From contig NZ_BMMT01000005.1 in the NCBI RefSeq assembly GCF_014646075.1, forward strand, positions 124,001 to 188,000: a stretch of DNA of 64,000 bases, written 5' to 3'. The notes beneath the pieces were generated by a model, which was not told the origin of the DNA, did not search any database, and saw only the letters and a list, made by a program, of their open reading frames with translations. A program made the translations under genes and the position numbers. Positions 25,103-35,140 of this stretch are shown one piece after another (the first letter of the stretch is position 1; each line of letters begins with the position of its first letter). The DNA comes from Saccharopolyspora thermophila (GTDB taxonomy: Bacteria > Actinomycetota > Actinomycetes > Mycobacteriales > Pseudonocardiaceae).

Positions 25103-25183
25103 ACCCCCGGCCAAGCACGAGCCAGGACTTCGAAGCACGAGCCGAGGGCGTCAGGCTGGTCCCTACCCAGGCCGGGAACGACA

Positions 25184-25266
25184 ACACGCGCAAGAAGCAC
25201 GCCCTGAGCGACCACCGCACCGTGGGGGCGTGGGGGCTCGGGCCCCCACAACAAAACACGAAGAAG
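25184..25266. repeat. 83-bp direct repeat, copy 2
   Basis: Exact second copy, 164 bp downstream of the first. Weaker similarity (GGCTGGTCCCT) continues upstream of both. The interval 24879-25299 holds no gene. Confidence 0.9.
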
Positions 25267-25294
25267 GCCTCGGCGAAGCATGAGCCGAGGCCTT
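25264..25294 (-). terminator. Rho-independent terminator after tRNA-Leu
   Basis: 11-bp stem AAGGCCTCGGC / GCCGAGGCCTT with a 9-nt loop, followed on the minus strand by a T-rich stretch (CGTGTTTTGTTG). It begins six nt past the tRNA 3' end. Confidence 0.8.
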
Positions 25295-25299
25295 CGAAG

Positions 25300-25382
25300 T
25301 GGGCGAGGAGGGAGTTGAACCCTCACGTCCTTTCGGACACACGGACCTGAACCGTGCGCGTCTGCCATTCCGCCACTCGCCC
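25300..25382 (-). tRNA. tRNA-Leu (anticodon CAG)
   Basis: 83 nt, type II with a long variable arm. Acceptor stem GGGCGAG / CTCGCCC, discriminator A, T-loop GTTCAAC, anticodon loop GGTTCAGGT. CCA is not encoded. It marks the conserved end of the pknB-fhaA region, as in mycobacteria. Confidence 0.95.
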
Positions 25383-25594
25383 GTGGCTGGCTGGAAGCTT
25401 ATCCCACTCGCTTCCGACCGTTGGCACCGGGGTCACTCTCGCTTCCCGCTGCCCTGTTGGCGTGAGAACATTAGCACGGCTTGACGCGCGGGTTTCACAG
25501 GGGGGGTTGCTCCAGTTGGGAACTGGGCGGTGTCCCGCCCCGTTGACCCGGATACGATGGGCGCCAGAAGTCGTACGCGTGGAGGGATTGTGCC

Positions 25595-26956
25595 GTGGGC
25601 CTCGTGCAGCGCTTTGAGCGCCGACTCGAAGGCATCGTCGGTAACAGCTTCGCGCGCGTTTTCGGCGGGAAGGTCGTTCCCCAGGAGGTCGCCCAGGCGC
25701 TGCAGCGGGATGCCGAGCTGCAGGTTCGGGAGCTCGCCGGGGGGCGACTGCTCGCGTGCAACCACTACGTTGTGCAACTGAGCCCGTCCGATCACGATCG
25801 GCTCACCGACGACGAGGCCAGGGTGACCGACCTCCTCGCCGACTGCGTTCAGGAGCATCTCACCGAGCAGGGGTGGGACACATATGGTGACGTCGTAGTC
25901 TCCCTGATGCGCTCTGAGACGCTGCACACGGGACAGTTTCGAATCAGCTCGACCGTCGACCCCGACGTGACTCGACGGCCGGCACAACCGCGTACCGCAG
26001 GAGACCGACCCATGAGCCAGCCCAGCCAGCCACCAGGCCACTACCCCCAGGGAGATCCGTACAACCAGCAGGGCCAGTACGGCTACGACCAGGGCTACGG
26101 CCAAGGCCAGGACCCCAACTACGGCTACGGCCAGCCCGGCGGTTACGACCAGGGCGGCTACGGCCAGCAGCCTGCTCCCGGTTATGACCAGGGTTACGGC
26201 CAGCAGCCTGCTCCCGGTTACGACCAGGGCGGCTACGGGCAGCCCGGCGGCTACGACCAGGGCTACGGCCAGCAGCCGGGCTACGGACAGCCGCCCGCTG
26301 CCGGTTACGACCAGGGCGGCTACGGCCAACCCGGCGGCTACGACCAGGGCGGCTACGGCCAGCAGCCGGGTGGCGCCTACCCGCAGTCGGGCGGGTTCCC
26401 GGACCAGGGCGGCTACGGCCAACCCGGCGGCTACGACCAGGGCTACGGCCAGCAGCCGGGCTACGGACAGCCGCCCGCTGCCGGTTACGACCAGGGCGGC
26501 TACGGCCAACCCGGCGGCTACGACCAGGGCGGCTACGGCCAGCAGCCGGGTGGCGCCTACCCGCAGTCGGGCGGGTTCCCGGACCAGGGCGGCTACGGCC
26601 AACCCGGCGGGGCCTACCCGCAGAGTGCTCCGGGCGGCTACCCCGCGGGTGGTCCGCGCCCGCAGATCACCGCGACGCTGCACCTCGACGACGGTTCGAA
26701 CCGCTCGTACACGCTGCAGCCGGGCTCGAACATCATCGGCCGCGGCCAGGAGGGCCAGTTCCGCCTGCCGGACACCGGGGTGTCCCGCAAGCACATCGAG
26801 ATCACCTGGGACGGCCAGAGCGCGATGCTCGCCGACCTCGGTTCCACGAATGGCACCACGGTGAACGGCACTCCGGTGCAGACTTGGCAGTTGGCAGACG
26901 GAGACGTGATCAGGGTCGGCCACTCGTCGCTGATCTTCCGCGCGCAGCAGGCGTGA
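25595..26956 (+). CDS. fhaA: FhaA-type FHA domain protein with DUF3662 N-terminus
   Basis: A 453-residue protein, first gene of the signalling/cell-wall operon. Residues 1-120 form the DUF3662 domain ([23 protein letters not shown]...). Residues ~135-345 are a low-complexity linker of Tyr/Gly/Gln/Pro/Asp repeats. Residues ~350-453 form the FHA domain ([30 protein letters not shown]) that binds phosphothreonine. In mycobacteria FhaA binds phosphorylated MviN/PknB targets at the pole. GTG start with GGAGGG ~11 nt upstream. The linker carries a recent 180-bp tandem duplication. Confidence 0.93.
   Translation: MGLVQRFERRLEGIVGNSFARVFGGKVVPQEVAQALQRDAELQVRELAGGRLLACNHYVVQLSPSDHDRLTDDEARVTDLLADCVQEHLTEQGWDTYGDVVVSLMRSETLHTGQFRISSTVDPDVTRRPAQPRTAGDRPMSQPSQPPGHYPQGDPYNQQGQYGYDQGYGQGQDPNYGYGQPGGYDQGGYGQQPAPGYDQGYGQQPAPGYDQGGYGQPGGYDQGYGQQPGYGQPPAAGYDQGGYGQPGGYDQGGYGQQPGGAYPQSGGFPDQGGYGQPGGYDQGYGQQPGYGQPPAAGYDQGGYGQPGGYDQGGYGQQPGGAYPQSGGFPDQGGYGQPGGAYPQSAPGGYPAGGPRPQITATLHLDDGSNRSYTLQPGSNIIGRGQEGQFRLPDTGVSRKHIEITWDGQSAMLADLGSTNGTTVNGTPVQTWQLADGDVIRVGHSSLIFRAQQA
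26242..26610 (+). repeat. Tandem duplication inside the fhaA linker (period 180 bp)
   Basis: 26242-26430 and 26422-26610 are identical over 189 bp, giving two in-frame 60-codon units made of [15 protein letters not shown] repeats. Exact identity at third positions indicates a recent event. Confidence 0.9.
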
Positions 26957-27009
26957 TGAGGCCGCGCGCAGACCGCGTCCAGACAACGGAGTAGGAGCGT
27001 TCACGACAG

Positions 27010-27474
27010 GTGCCAGAGCTGGTGATTCAGCTGACCAGAGCAGGGTTTCTCGCCCTGCTCTGGTTGTTCGTGCTGGCTGCGCTTCGCGTGGTTCGCTCGG
27101 ACCTCTACTCGGCGTCCGGGATGCGGGTCCCGATGCCAGGTGCGGGTCGGCTCCCGGGCAAGCAGGCCCGGGGCAAGAGCAGGGCGCCCCGCCAGATGGT
27201 GGTGACGCACGGTGCTCTCGCCGGAACGCGCATTTCCCTGGACGGTCGGCCGATCCTCATCGGCCGGGCGGACGACTCCACGTTGGTCCTCGACGACGAC
27301 TACGCGTCGACCCGGCACGCGAGGCTGTCGCTGCGGGGATCGGACTGGTACGTGGAGGATCTGGGCTCCACTAACGGCACATACCTCGATCGGGCGAAGG
27401 TCACGGGGCCGACCAAGGTCCCGCTCGGCGTTCCGATCAGAATCGGCAAGACGGTGATCGAGCTGCGCTCATGA
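27010..27474 (+). CDS. fhaB: FhaB/FipA-type FHA domain protein
   Basis: A 154-residue protein with one N-terminal transmembrane helix (FLALLWLFVLAALRVV) and a C-terminal FHA domain ([41 protein letters not shown]). In mycobacteria its homologue FipA links the kinases PknA/PknB to FtsZ and division. GTG start at 27010; AGGAG lies 12 nt upstream. Overlaps pstP by 4 bp (ATGA). Confidence 0.92.
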   Translation: MPELVIQLTRAGFLALLWLFVLAALRVVRSDLYSASGMRVPMPGAGRLPGKQARGKSRAPRQMVVTHGALAGTRISLDGRPILIGRADDSTLVLDDDYASTRHARLSLRGSDWYVEDLGSTNGTYLDRAKVTGPTKVPLGVPIRIGKTVIELRS

Positions 27475-28925
27475 CCCTCGTCCTTCATTACGCAGCCCGC
27501 AGCGACCGCGGTCTGGTTCGTTCGAACAACCAGGACTCGGTCTATGCCGGCCCACGACTACTCGCCCTTGCGGACGGCATGGGTGGCCATGCCGCCGGCG
27601 AGGTCGCCAGCAAGGTCGTCATCGCGGCGTTGGCGCCGTTGGACGACGACGAACCCGGCGACGATCTGCTGGGCCAGCTCCGCGACGCGGTGCTGGCCGG
27701 CAACAACGCGATCGCCGAGCTGGTGGCCAACGACCCGGACCTGGAAGGGATGGGCACCACCCTCACCGCTGTGCTGTTCGCGGGCAGCAAGCTGGGGTTG
27801 GTGCACATCGGCGACTCCCGGGCGTACCTGGTCCGCAACGGCGAGCTGACCCAGATAACCCACGACGACACCTTCGTGCAGTCGCTGATCGACGAAGGCC
27901 GGATCACCGAGGAGGAGGCCGCCAACCACCCGCAGCGCTCGCTGCTGCTGCACGCGTTGACCGGCCACGAGGTGGAACCGAGCCTGGCGATCCGGGAGGC
28001 GCGCGCCGGCGACCGCTACCTGCTGTGCTCGGACGGCCTGACCGGCCCGGTCAGCACGGAGACGATGGCCGAAGCGTTGCGCATCCCGGACCCGCAGCAG
28101 TGCGCGGACCGAATGATCGAGCTCGCCCTCAAGGGCGGCGGCCCGGACAACGTGACCGTGATCATCGCCGATGTCGTCGACGTGGAGTTCGGCGACGACG
28201 CCCCGATCGTCGGGGGCGCGGCGGGAAATGGCGATGAGCACCCGCGACCTGATTCGTCTGCGGCGCGCGCTTCCGCGGTGACCATGCCGCGGCCGCAGCC
28301 GCAGCGTTTCGAGCCCACCTCACCGCCGCCGGAGCAGCCGCGCAAGCGGCGTTGGCTGCGCTGGCTGCTGGTGACGTGCGGCGTGCTCATCGTGTTGGCA
28401 GCAGGTGCGCTGGGTGGGCGTTGGTGGGTGCTCAACCAGTACTACATCGGTGCGAACAGCGCCGACGAGGTGGTGATCTTCCAGGGAGTGCAGGGCAGTG
28501 TGCTCGGCGTGTCACTGAGCTGGCAGGTCGAGACGTCGTGCCCGCCGGACTCGGCACCCGACTGCAAGCCGATCAAGGTCGGGGACCTGCAGGAAGCCCA
28601 GCGCCCGGACGTGCGTAACGGCATCACCGAGGTCAACGGGCTGCAGGACGCCCGCGAGGCGATGCGGCGACTGCGGATGACCGCGCTGCTGCCGGAGTGC
28701 CCGCAACCGCAACCCACACCGACGCCGAATCCGACGCCGAGCAGCCAGACGCCGCCGCCCGGGCAGCCCCCGGCCTCGGGCGAGCCCCCGGCTTCGGGCA
28801 AGCCCCAGGCTTCGGGCGAGCCCCCGGCTTCGGGTGAGCCCCAGGCGCCGGAGCCGGGCTCGGAAGCCACTCCGCTGGTGCCGGAGGAGCAGAAGCCCGG
28901 CGTGACCTGCCGGATGGTGAGCTGA
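27471..28925 (+). CDS. pstP: PstP-type PP2C Ser/Thr protein phosphatase
   Basis: A 484-residue membrane phosphatase. The PP2C domain at about 1-240 has the metal-binding motifs RSNNQDSVY, LADGMGGHAAGE, GDSRAYL, SDGLTGPV and DNVTVIIADV. A transmembrane helix follows at ~300-322 (WLRWLLVTCGVLIVLAAGAL), then an extracytoplasmic domain and a Pro/Gly/Ser-rich tail with PPASGEPQASGE-like repeats. It reverses PknA/PknB phosphorylation in actinobacteria. Coupled to fhaB and, by a 1-nt overlap, to rodA. Confidence 0.95.
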   Translation: MTLVLHYAARSDRGLVRSNNQDSVYAGPRLLALADGMGGHAAGEVASKVVIAALAPLDDDEPGDDLLGQLRDAVLAGNNAIAELVANDPDLEGMGTTLTAVLFAGSKLGLVHIGDSRAYLVRNGELTQITHDDTFVQSLIDEGRITEEEAANHPQRSLLLHALTGHEVEPSLAIREARAGDRYLLCSDGLTGPVSTETMAEALRIPDPQQCADRMIELALKGGGPDNVTVIIADVVDVEFGDDAPIVGGAAGNGDEHPRPDSSAARASAVTMPRPQPQRFEPTSPPPEQPRKRRWLRWLLVTCGVLIVLAAGALGGRWWVLNQYYIGANSADEVVIFQGVQGSVLGVSLSWQVETSCPPDSAPDCKPIKVGDLQEAQRPDVRNGITEVNGLQDAREAMRRLRMTALLPECPQPQPTPTPNPTPSSQTPPPGQPPASGEPPASGKPQASGEPPASGEPQAPEPGSEATPLVPEEQKPGVTCRMVS

Positions 28926-30349
28926 TGCCACAGCCGACGGCCGCGACCGGAGCGACCAGCGGGGCCCCGCGAGTCACGACTCGGCGGGGCACCGAACTGT
29001 TCATGCTCGTCTGCTCCGCGGTGATCACCACGGCAGCGCTGATCCTGGTGGAAATCTCCCAGGAGCAGACGATCACCCGGGAGCTGTTCTTCTACGGGCT
29101 GGCGTTTCTCGCGCTCTACGGTGCCGCGCACTTCGCGGTGCGCCGATGGGCTCCGTACGCCGACCCGCTGATCCTGCCCCTGGTGGCGTTGATCAACGGG
29201 ATGGGCCTGGTGATGCTGCACCGGCTCGACCTGGCCGAGGTGGTCGGGTTCCCGTACACGCCGAAGCAGATCGTGTTCACCACGGCGGGCGTGGTGCTGT
29301 TCGTGCTGGTCCTGGTGTTCGTCAAGGACCACCGAACGCTCGCACAGTACGGCTACACCTGCGGATTCGTGGGGCTGGCGCTGCTGGCCCTGCCCGGTCT
29401 GCTGCCGTCGAGCATCTCCGAGGCCAACGGCGCGAAGCTGTGGATCAATCTCGGCTTCGTGTCGATCCAGCCCAACGAGTTCGCGAAGATCCTGCTGCTG
29501 ATCTTCTTCGCCTCGTTCCTGGTGTCGAAGCGGGAGCTGTTCACCACGGCGGGCAAACGGTTCCTCGGCGTGGACTGGCCGCGGCCCCGCGACCTGATGC
29601 CGGTGATCGCGGCCTGGCTGCTGTCCATCGGCATCGTGGTGCTGGAGAAGGACCTGGGCACCTCGCTGCTGTTCTTCGGCATCGTGCTGGTGATGATCTA
29701 CATCGCCACCGAGCGCGCGGTGTGGGTGTTCCTCGGCCTGTCGATGTTCGCGCTGGGTTGCCTCGTGGCGTTCAACCTGTTCGACCACGTGCAGGACCGG
29801 GTGAACAGCTGGCTGGACCCGATGGTGCGGGTCCCCGACGGCGCGCGCGATCCCGGCTACCAGCTGCGCACCGCGCTGTTCGGGATGGCGCACGGCGGCA
29901 TCGACGGCACCGGCCTCGGCGCCGGCATGCCGCAGATCACGCCGCTGTCGTTCAGCGACTTCATCATCCCGTCGCTGGCCGAGGAGCTCGGCCTGGCCGG
30001 GCTGATGGCGCTGCTGATGGTGTACCTGCTGCTGATGATGCGGGGCCTGCGTAGTGCGCTGGCGGTGCGCGACTCGTTCGGCAAGCTGTTCGCCGGTGGT
30101 CTGTCGTTCACCATCGCGCTGCAGTTGTTCGTGGTCACCGGCGGGGTCACCGGGCTGATCCCGATGACCGGTCTGACCGCGCCGTTCCTGGCCTCCGGTG
30201 GTTCGTCGATGCTGGCGAACTACATGCTGATCGCGCTGCTGCTGCGGATCTCCGACGCGGCTCGCCGCCCGCAGACTCCGCCGAAGCCGAAGCCGAAGCA
30301 GGCGCCGATCGCGGAAGCGCATACCGAGTTGGTGGAGCGTCCTCGATGA
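28925..30349 (+). CDS. rodA: RodA/FtsW-family peptidoglycan glycosyltransferase
   Basis: A 474-residue polytopic SEDS protein with about twelve membrane segments. Family hallmarks are ANGAKLWINLGFVSIQPNEFAKI, the ALFGMAHGGIDGTGLG loop and the TGLTAPFLASGGSSML stretch near the C-terminus. It polymerises lipid II glycans together with the class B PBP encoded next (PbpA). ATG start overlaps the pstP stop by one base; its stop overlaps the pbpA start (ATGA). Being in the pknB operon marks it as the elongation RodA rather than the division FtsW. Confidence 0.95.
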   Translation: MPQPTAATGATSGAPRVTTRRGTELFMLVCSAVITTAALILVEISQEQTITRELFFYGLAFLALYGAAHFAVRRWAPYADPLILPLVALINGMGLVMLHRLDLAEVVGFPYTPKQIVFTTAGVVLFVLVLVFVKDHRTLAQYGYTCGFVGLALLALPGLLPSSISEANGAKLWINLGFVSIQPNEFAKILLLIFFASFLVSKRELFTTAGKRFLGVDWPRPRDLMPVIAAWLLSIGIVVLEKDLGTSLLFFGIVLVMIYIATERAVWVFLGLSMFALGCLVAFNLFDHVQDRVNSWLDPMVRVPDGARDPGYQLRTALFGMAHGGIDGTGLGAGMPQITPLSFSDFIIPSLAEELGLAGLMALLMVYLLLMMRGLRSALAVRDSFGKLFAGGLSFTIALQLFVVTGGVTGLIPMTGLTAPFLASGGSSMLANYMLIALLLRISDAARRPQTPPKPKPKQAPIAEAHTELVERPR

Positions 30350-31800
30350 ACAAGCCGCTGCGCCGGGTGGCGCTGGCCATGATGGCGATGGTCGTGTTGC
30401 TGATGGGCAACGCGACCTACGTCCAGGTCATCAAGGCCGACGAGCTCAGCGACGACGCGCGCAACGTCCGCAGCCAGCTCGCGGAGTACTCGCGGGAGCG
30501 CGGCCAGATCATCGCCGGGGGCCAGTCGCTGGCCAACTCGGTGGCCAGCGACCACGAGCGCTACAAGTTCAAGCGGACCTACCCGCACGGCCCCGTGTTC
30601 GCGCCGGTCACCGGGTTCTACTCGTTCTTCTACGGCTCCAACGGCATCGAGCGGGCCGAGGACAAGATCCTCAACGGTACCGACGACAGCCTGGCGTTCG
30701 GCCGGTTCTCGGACATGATCACCGGGAACAAGCCGCGTGGCGGCAGCGTGGAGCTGACCATCAACCCGGCGATCCAACAGGTGGCCTACGAGCAGCTGAC
30801 CAGCAAGGGCTACCAGGGCTCGGTGGTGGCGCTGAACCCGTCCACCGGCGAGATCCTGGCCATGGTCAACGCACCGTCCTACGACCCGAACCTGCTGACC
30901 TCGACGAACCGCAACGAGGACGCCGCGCATTGGCGGCAGCTGGAGGACGACCCGAAACGGCCGATGGCCAACCGGGCGGTGTCCGAGATCTACCCGCCGG
31001 GCTCGACGTTCAAGCTGATCACCACGGCGGCCGCGCTGCAGAACGGCTACACGCCCGACAGCAGGGTCGAGGACGCCGCGTCGATCATCCTGCCCCACAC
31101 GAGCACCCCGCTGCCGAACTACGGCAACAGGCAGTGCGCGGGCAACACCCTGACCGAGGCGCTGGCGCACTCCTGCAACACCGCGTTCGCCAAGATCGCC
31201 GGCGAGGTGGGGGCGCAGAAGATGCGGGAGACCGCCGCAGCCTTCGGCTTCGGTCAGGACCTGCAGATCCCGATGAGCGTGGCCGATTCCAGCCTGGGCG
31301 AGATGGCCGACGCCGCCGCGCTGTACCAGAGCGGCATCGGGCAGCGCGACGTGCGCGTCACCCCGCTGCAGAACGCGATGGTGGCCGCGGCCATCGCCAA
31401 CGGCGGCAAGCTGATGAAGCCGCAGCTGGTGAAGGCCACCCGTGCCCCCGACATGGAGGAGCTGGACTCCTTCCGGCCGGAGGAGATGAACCAGGCCGTC
31501 TCGCCGCAGATCGCGCGCATGATCCGCGACATGATGATCAAGTCGGAGAAGAACACCAAGGGCGTCGGCAAGATCTCCGGCATCACGATCGCGTCCAAGA
31601 CGGGTACCGCGCAGCACGGCGACGCCGAGGACAAACCGCACGGCTGGTACGTGGCGTTCGCCCCGGCGGAGAACCCGGTTATCGCCGTGGCGGTGATCGT
31701 GGAGAACGGTGGCGACGAGGGCGCCGAGGCCACCGGTGGTTCGATTGCCGCGCCGATCGGCCGGGAGGTCATCCGGGCCGGTCTGCAGGGAGGTGGCTGA
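30346..31800 (+). CDS. pbpA: PbpA class B penicillin-binding protein
   Basis: A 484-residue transpeptidase with one N-terminal membrane anchor. Active-site motifs: S-T-F-K (in PPGSTFKL, near residue 223), S-C-N (LAHSCNTAFA) and K-T-G (ASKTGTAQ). It cross-links peptidoglycan with RodA. ATGA overlap with rodA; the following pknA start is 3 nt after its stop. Length and motifs match mycobacterial PbpA, so it should be functional. Confidence 0.95.
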   Translation: MNKPLRRVALAMMAMVVLLMGNATYVQVIKADELSDDARNVRSQLAEYSRERGQIIAGGQSLANSVASDHERYKFKRTYPHGPVFAPVTGFYSFFYGSNGIERAEDKILNGTDDSLAFGRFSDMITGNKPRGGSVELTINPAIQQVAYEQLTSKGYQGSVVALNPSTGEILAMVNAPSYDPNLLTSTNRNEDAAHWRQLEDDPKRPMANRAVSEIYPPGSTFKLITTAAALQNGYTPDSRVEDAASIILPHTSTPLPNYGNRQCAGNTLTEALAHSCNTAFAKIAGEVGAQKMRETAAAFGFGQDLQIPMSVADSSLGEMADAAALYQSGIGQRDVRVTPLQNAMVAAAIANGGKLMKPQLVKATRAPDMEELDSFRPEEMNQAVSPQIARMIRDMMIKSEKNTKGVGKISGITIASKTGTAQHGDAEDKPHGWYVAFAPAENPVIAVAVIVENGGDEGAEATGGSIAAPIGREVIRAGLQGGG

Positions 31801-31803
31801 CCA

Positions 31804-33126
31804 GTGCTGACCTCCGGCCAGTTACTCGCCGACCGGTACCGGCTGGGCAACCGCATCGCCGTCGGCGGCATGGGCGAGGTGTGGCAGGCGGTGGACGTGC
31901 GGCTGGACCGCACCGTGGCCATCAAGGTGCTCAAGGCGGAGCTGTGCGGTGACGCGGAGTTCCTGCACCGCTTTCGCACCGAGGCCCGCACCACCGCGTC
32001 TCTGAACCACCCCGGCATCGCCGCCGTGCACGACTACGGCGAGACCGCGGCCATCCCGGACGGCCCAGAGGACACCGCCTACCTGGTGATGGAGCTGGTC
32101 GAGGGCGAGCCGCTGGCCGCGATCCTGGCCCGCGAGGGCCGGATCAACACCGACCACACGCTGGACATGCTGGAGCAGGCGGGGCGGGCGCTGCAGGCCG
32201 CACACGAGCGCGGCCTGGTGCACCGCGACGTCAAGCCGGGCAACATCCTCATCACTCCCGACGGCAAGGTGAAGCTGACCGACTTCGGGCTCGCGAAGGC
32301 AGCCGACGCGGCACCGGTGACCCGGTCCGGGATGGTGATGGGCACCGCGCACTACATCGCTCCGGAGCAGGCGCTGGGCAACGACGCGACGCCGGCCAGC
32401 GACGTGTACTCGCTGGCCGTGGTCGGGTACGAGTGCCTGATGGGCCACCGCCCCTTCCGGTCCGAGAACGCGGTGACGGTCGCGATGATGCACATCCGCG
32501 ACATCGCGCCACCGCTGCCGCCGGACGTGCCGCCGGGTGTGCGCGCGCTGATCGAGACGACGCTGGTGAAGGACCCGCGGCGACGCTACGCCGACGGCGG
32601 CGAGTTCGCCAACGCGGTCGCCGCGGTGCGCGCCGGACTGCCGTTGCCGATGCCGTCGACGCTGGTCCCGCAGCAGCAGCGCCAGCAGCTCAACGTCGGT
32701 GTGCCCGCCAACACCGGGGTGCCCCAGGTCACTGGATCGCACTTCCCGCCGATGGGCAACACCTATCCGCCGGGGCTGATCCCGCCGCAGGCGCCCGCGC
32801 CGCAACTGCCGCCGCCGTCGGGCGCGTCGCGCGGCAACAGGGTCGTGCTGTGGGTGCTCGCGGCGGTGCTGGCGGTGGCCCTGCTGGCCGCCGTCGGGCT
32901 GATCACCCTCTGGGTCGTCGACCGCGGCGACCTCGGTCTCGGCACCGGCCCGGTCTCCCCCGCCGCCGCTCCGGGCCACACCGTGCCGCGGCAGGCCACC
33001 GGGCCGGACCTGGTGGGGTGGTCGACCGAAGTCGGGGAGGCACCGGACCTGGGTGCTGCACCACCGGCCGGCGCAACGCACGTGATGGGACGATCGTTGA
33101 CAAGGATCGGAACGACGCTTCGATGA
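31804..33126 (+). CDS. pknA: Serine/threonine protein kinase PknA
   Basis: A 440-residue membrane kinase. Kinase domain at ~10-275 with glycine loop [17 protein letters not shown] lysine, [11 protein letters not shown] catalytic loop, DFGLAKA and the APE-equivalent APEQAL. A Pro/Gln-rich juxtamembrane stretch precedes a transmembrane helix near residues 345-370, then a short extracytoplasmic tail without PASTA repeats, as in PknA of other actinobacteria. GTG start; stop overlaps the pknB ATG (ATGA). Confidence 0.95.
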   Translation: MLTSGQLLADRYRLGNRIAVGGMGEVWQAVDVRLDRTVAIKVLKAELCGDAEFLHRFRTEARTTASLNHPGIAAVHDYGETAAIPDGPEDTAYLVMELVEGEPLAAILAREGRINTDHTLDMLEQAGRALQAAHERGLVHRDVKPGNILITPDGKVKLTDFGLAKAADAAPVTRSGMVMGTAHYIAPEQALGNDATPASDVYSLAVVGYECLMGHRPFRSENAVTVAMMHIRDIAPPLPPDVPPGVRALIETTLVKDPRRRYADGGEFANAVAAVRAGLPLPMPSTLVPQQQRQQLNVGVPANTGVPQVTGSHFPPMGNTYPPGLIPPQAPAPQLPPPSGASRGNRVVLWVLAAVLAVALLAAVGLITLWVVDRGDLGLGTGPVSPAAAPGHTVPRQATGPDLVGWSTEVGEAPDLGAAPPAGATHVMGRSLTRIGTTLR

Positions 33127-35084
33127 GTTCGCCTCGACTTCTCTCCAACCGCTACGAGCTCGGTGAGACTCTCGGATACGGCGGCATGTCGGAGGTCTTC
33201 CGCGGCCGCGACACCCGTCTAAGCCGGGACGTCGCGGTGAAGATCCTGCGCGCGGACCTGGCCCGCGACCCGACGTTCCAGCTGCGGTTCCGGCGCGAGG
33301 CGCAGAACGCGGCGGCGCTGAACCACCCGGCCATCGTGGCGGTCTACGACACCGGCGAGACGGAGTCGGAGAACGGGCCGCTGCCCTACATCGTCATGGA
33401 GTACGTCGACGGCCGGACGCTGCGCGACATCGTCAAGACCGAGGGGCCGCTGGCGCCGCGGCGGGCCATGGAGGTCATGGCGGACGCGTCAGCCGCGCTG
33501 GACTTCAGCCACCGGCACGGCATCGTGCACCGGGACGTGAAGCCGGCCAACATCATGATCACCCGCTCCGGCGCGGTGAAGGTGATGGACTTCGGCATCG
33601 CCCGCGCGCTGGCCGACGGGCAGGCCGCGGTGACGCAGACCGCGGCGGTGATCGGCACCGCGCAGTACCTGTCGCCGGAGCAGGCGCGCGGCGAGGCGGT
33701 GGACGCCCGCAGCGACGTCTACGCCTCCGGCTGCGTGCTGTTCGAGCTGCTCACCGGCGAGCCGCCGTTCACCGGTGACTCCCCGGTCGCGGTCGCCTAC
33801 CAGCACGTGCGGGAGGAGCCCCGCAAGCCGTCCGACGTCAACGCCACGGTGCCCGCGTCGCTGGACGCGGTGGTGCTCAAGGCGCTGAGCAAGAACCCCG
33901 CCAACCGCTACCAGTCGGCCGCGGAGATGCGCGCCGACCTGGTCCGGGTGCTGTCCGGGCAGCGCCCGAAGGCTCCGATGATCATGTCGGAGGAGGAGCG
34001 GACCGCGATGCTCACCCAGACCTCCGCGACCGAGCTGCTGCCGCCCGGTCGGCACCGCTCCGCGGAGCGCGCCAAGCCGGAGGAGGTCGCCCCCGCGCAG
34101 GAGCGCAAGCGCCGCAAGCACTGGCTGATCGCGCTGGTCACCGCGGCGTGCGTGGTGGTCTTCGCGCTCGCGGCGTGGTTGGCCACCAGCCTGTTCCAGA
34201 GCCAACCGAAGGGCGAGGTCCCGCCGAACTTCGTCGGCAAGGAGAAGGCGGCGGCGCAGGCGGAGGCCGCGGAGACGGGCTGGGGCGACGTCGTGCGGTT
34301 CACCGACTGCGCATCGACCGTCGATGCGGTCAACCGGGTGGTCAACCAGACTCCGCCGTGGCCGAACCCGGTCGTCAAGGGCAGCCAGCAGATCGTGCTG
34401 TGCGTCGGGATGGGCCCGGAGACCGTGCAGGTCCCGAACCTGAAGGGCATGGACATGACCGAGGCGTCGGAGACGCTCGAGGCGCACGGCCTGAAGCTCA
34501 ACCTGAACCCGAAGTACCAGGAGACTAGCGACAGCTCCCTGGTCGGCAAGATCATCGACTGGAGTCCCCGCGGCGGCGTCGCCAAGAACACCACGATCAG
34601 CGTGACCCTCGGCAAGGAGATCGAGACGGTCAGCGTCGGGAGCGTCCGGGGCATGCCCTACGAGACGGCCAAGGCGTTCCTGGAAGGCGCCGGGTTCCAG
34701 GTGCAGCGAAGGGTCGTCGACTCCGACCAGCCGGCTGAGACGGTGATCGACCAGAACCCGGCGGGCGGCACCAAGGCCCGGCCCGGTTCGGTGGTGTTGC
34801 TGGTGGTGTCCAACGGCCAGCAGATCAGCATGCCGGATTTGCGCGGCATGTCGGCCGACGAGGCGGAGGCCACGCTGCGGGCGCGGGGCTGGAACGGCAC
34901 GATCAACGAGGTCAAGCAGTCGACGACCGACCCGAACATGGACGACAAGGTGATCAGCTCGTCGCCGGCCGCGAACCAGAAGATCAGCCGGAACCAGGCG
35001 GTCACGATCTACATCGGCCGGTACGACTCGTCGTCGCCGACCAGCACCCCGTCCGACGGCGGCATCTTCCCGTCGTTCGGCTGA
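33123..35084 (+). CDS. pknB: Serine/threonine protein kinase PknB with PASTA domains
   Basis: A 653-residue receptor kinase. Kinase domain at ~10-275 ([34 protein letters not shown]). One transmembrane helix near 340-360 ([22 protein letters not shown]). Four extracytoplasmic PASTA repeats run from ~370 to ~640 (for instance [40 protein letters not shown]) and bind muropeptides or lipid II in studied homologues. ATG 33123 starts within the pknA stop; longer frames upstream are shadows of pknA. Last gene of the operon, followed by a strong terminator. Confidence 0.96.
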   Translation: MSSPRLLSNRYELGETLGYGGMSEVFRGRDTRLSRDVAVKILRADLARDPTFQLRFRREAQNAAALNHPAIVAVYDTGETESENGPLPYIVMEYVDGRTLRDIVKTEGPLAPRRAMEVMADASAALDFSHRHGIVHRDVKPANIMITRSGAVKVMDFGIARALADGQAAVTQTAAVIGTAQYLSPEQARGEAVDARSDVYASGCVLFELLTGEPPFTGDSPVAVAYQHVREEPRKPSDVNATVPASLDAVVLKALSKNPANRYQSAAEMRADLVRVLSGQRPKAPMIMSEEERTAMLTQTSATELLPPGRHRSAERAKPEEVAPAQERKRRKHWLIALVTAACVVVFALAAWLATSLFQSQPKGEVPPNFVGKEKAAAQAEAAETGWGDVVRFTDCASTVDAVNRVVNQTPPWPNPVVKGSQQIVLCVGMGPETVQVPNLKGMDMTEASETLEAHGLKLNLNPKYQETSDSSLVGKIIDWSPRGGVAKNTTISVTLGKEIETVSVGSVRGMPYETAKAFLEGAGFQVQRRVVDSDQPAETVIDQNPAGGTKARPGSVVLLVVSNGQQISMPDLRGMSADEAEATLRARGWNGTINEVKQSTTDPNMDDKVISSSPAANQKISRNQAVTIYIGRYDSSSPTSTPSDGGIFPSFG

Positions 35085-35090
35085 GCGAGT

Positions 35091-35131
35091 GAGCGGGTGC
35101 CCCTCGACCGGGTGTCGAGGGGCACCCGCTC
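35091..35131. terminator. Bidirectional terminator between pknB and pabA-like gene
   Basis: Perfect 18-bp stem GAGCGGGTGCCCCTCGAC / GTCGAGGGGCACCCGCTC with a 5-nt loop, between convergent genes. Confidence 0.9.
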
Positions 35132-35140
35132 GTTCCAGGG

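Noticed and set aside
25020-25300. Integrated element at tRNA-Leu
   Set aside because: No integrase, no duplicated tRNA 3' end and no phage-like genes nearby; only the short repeat pair is present.
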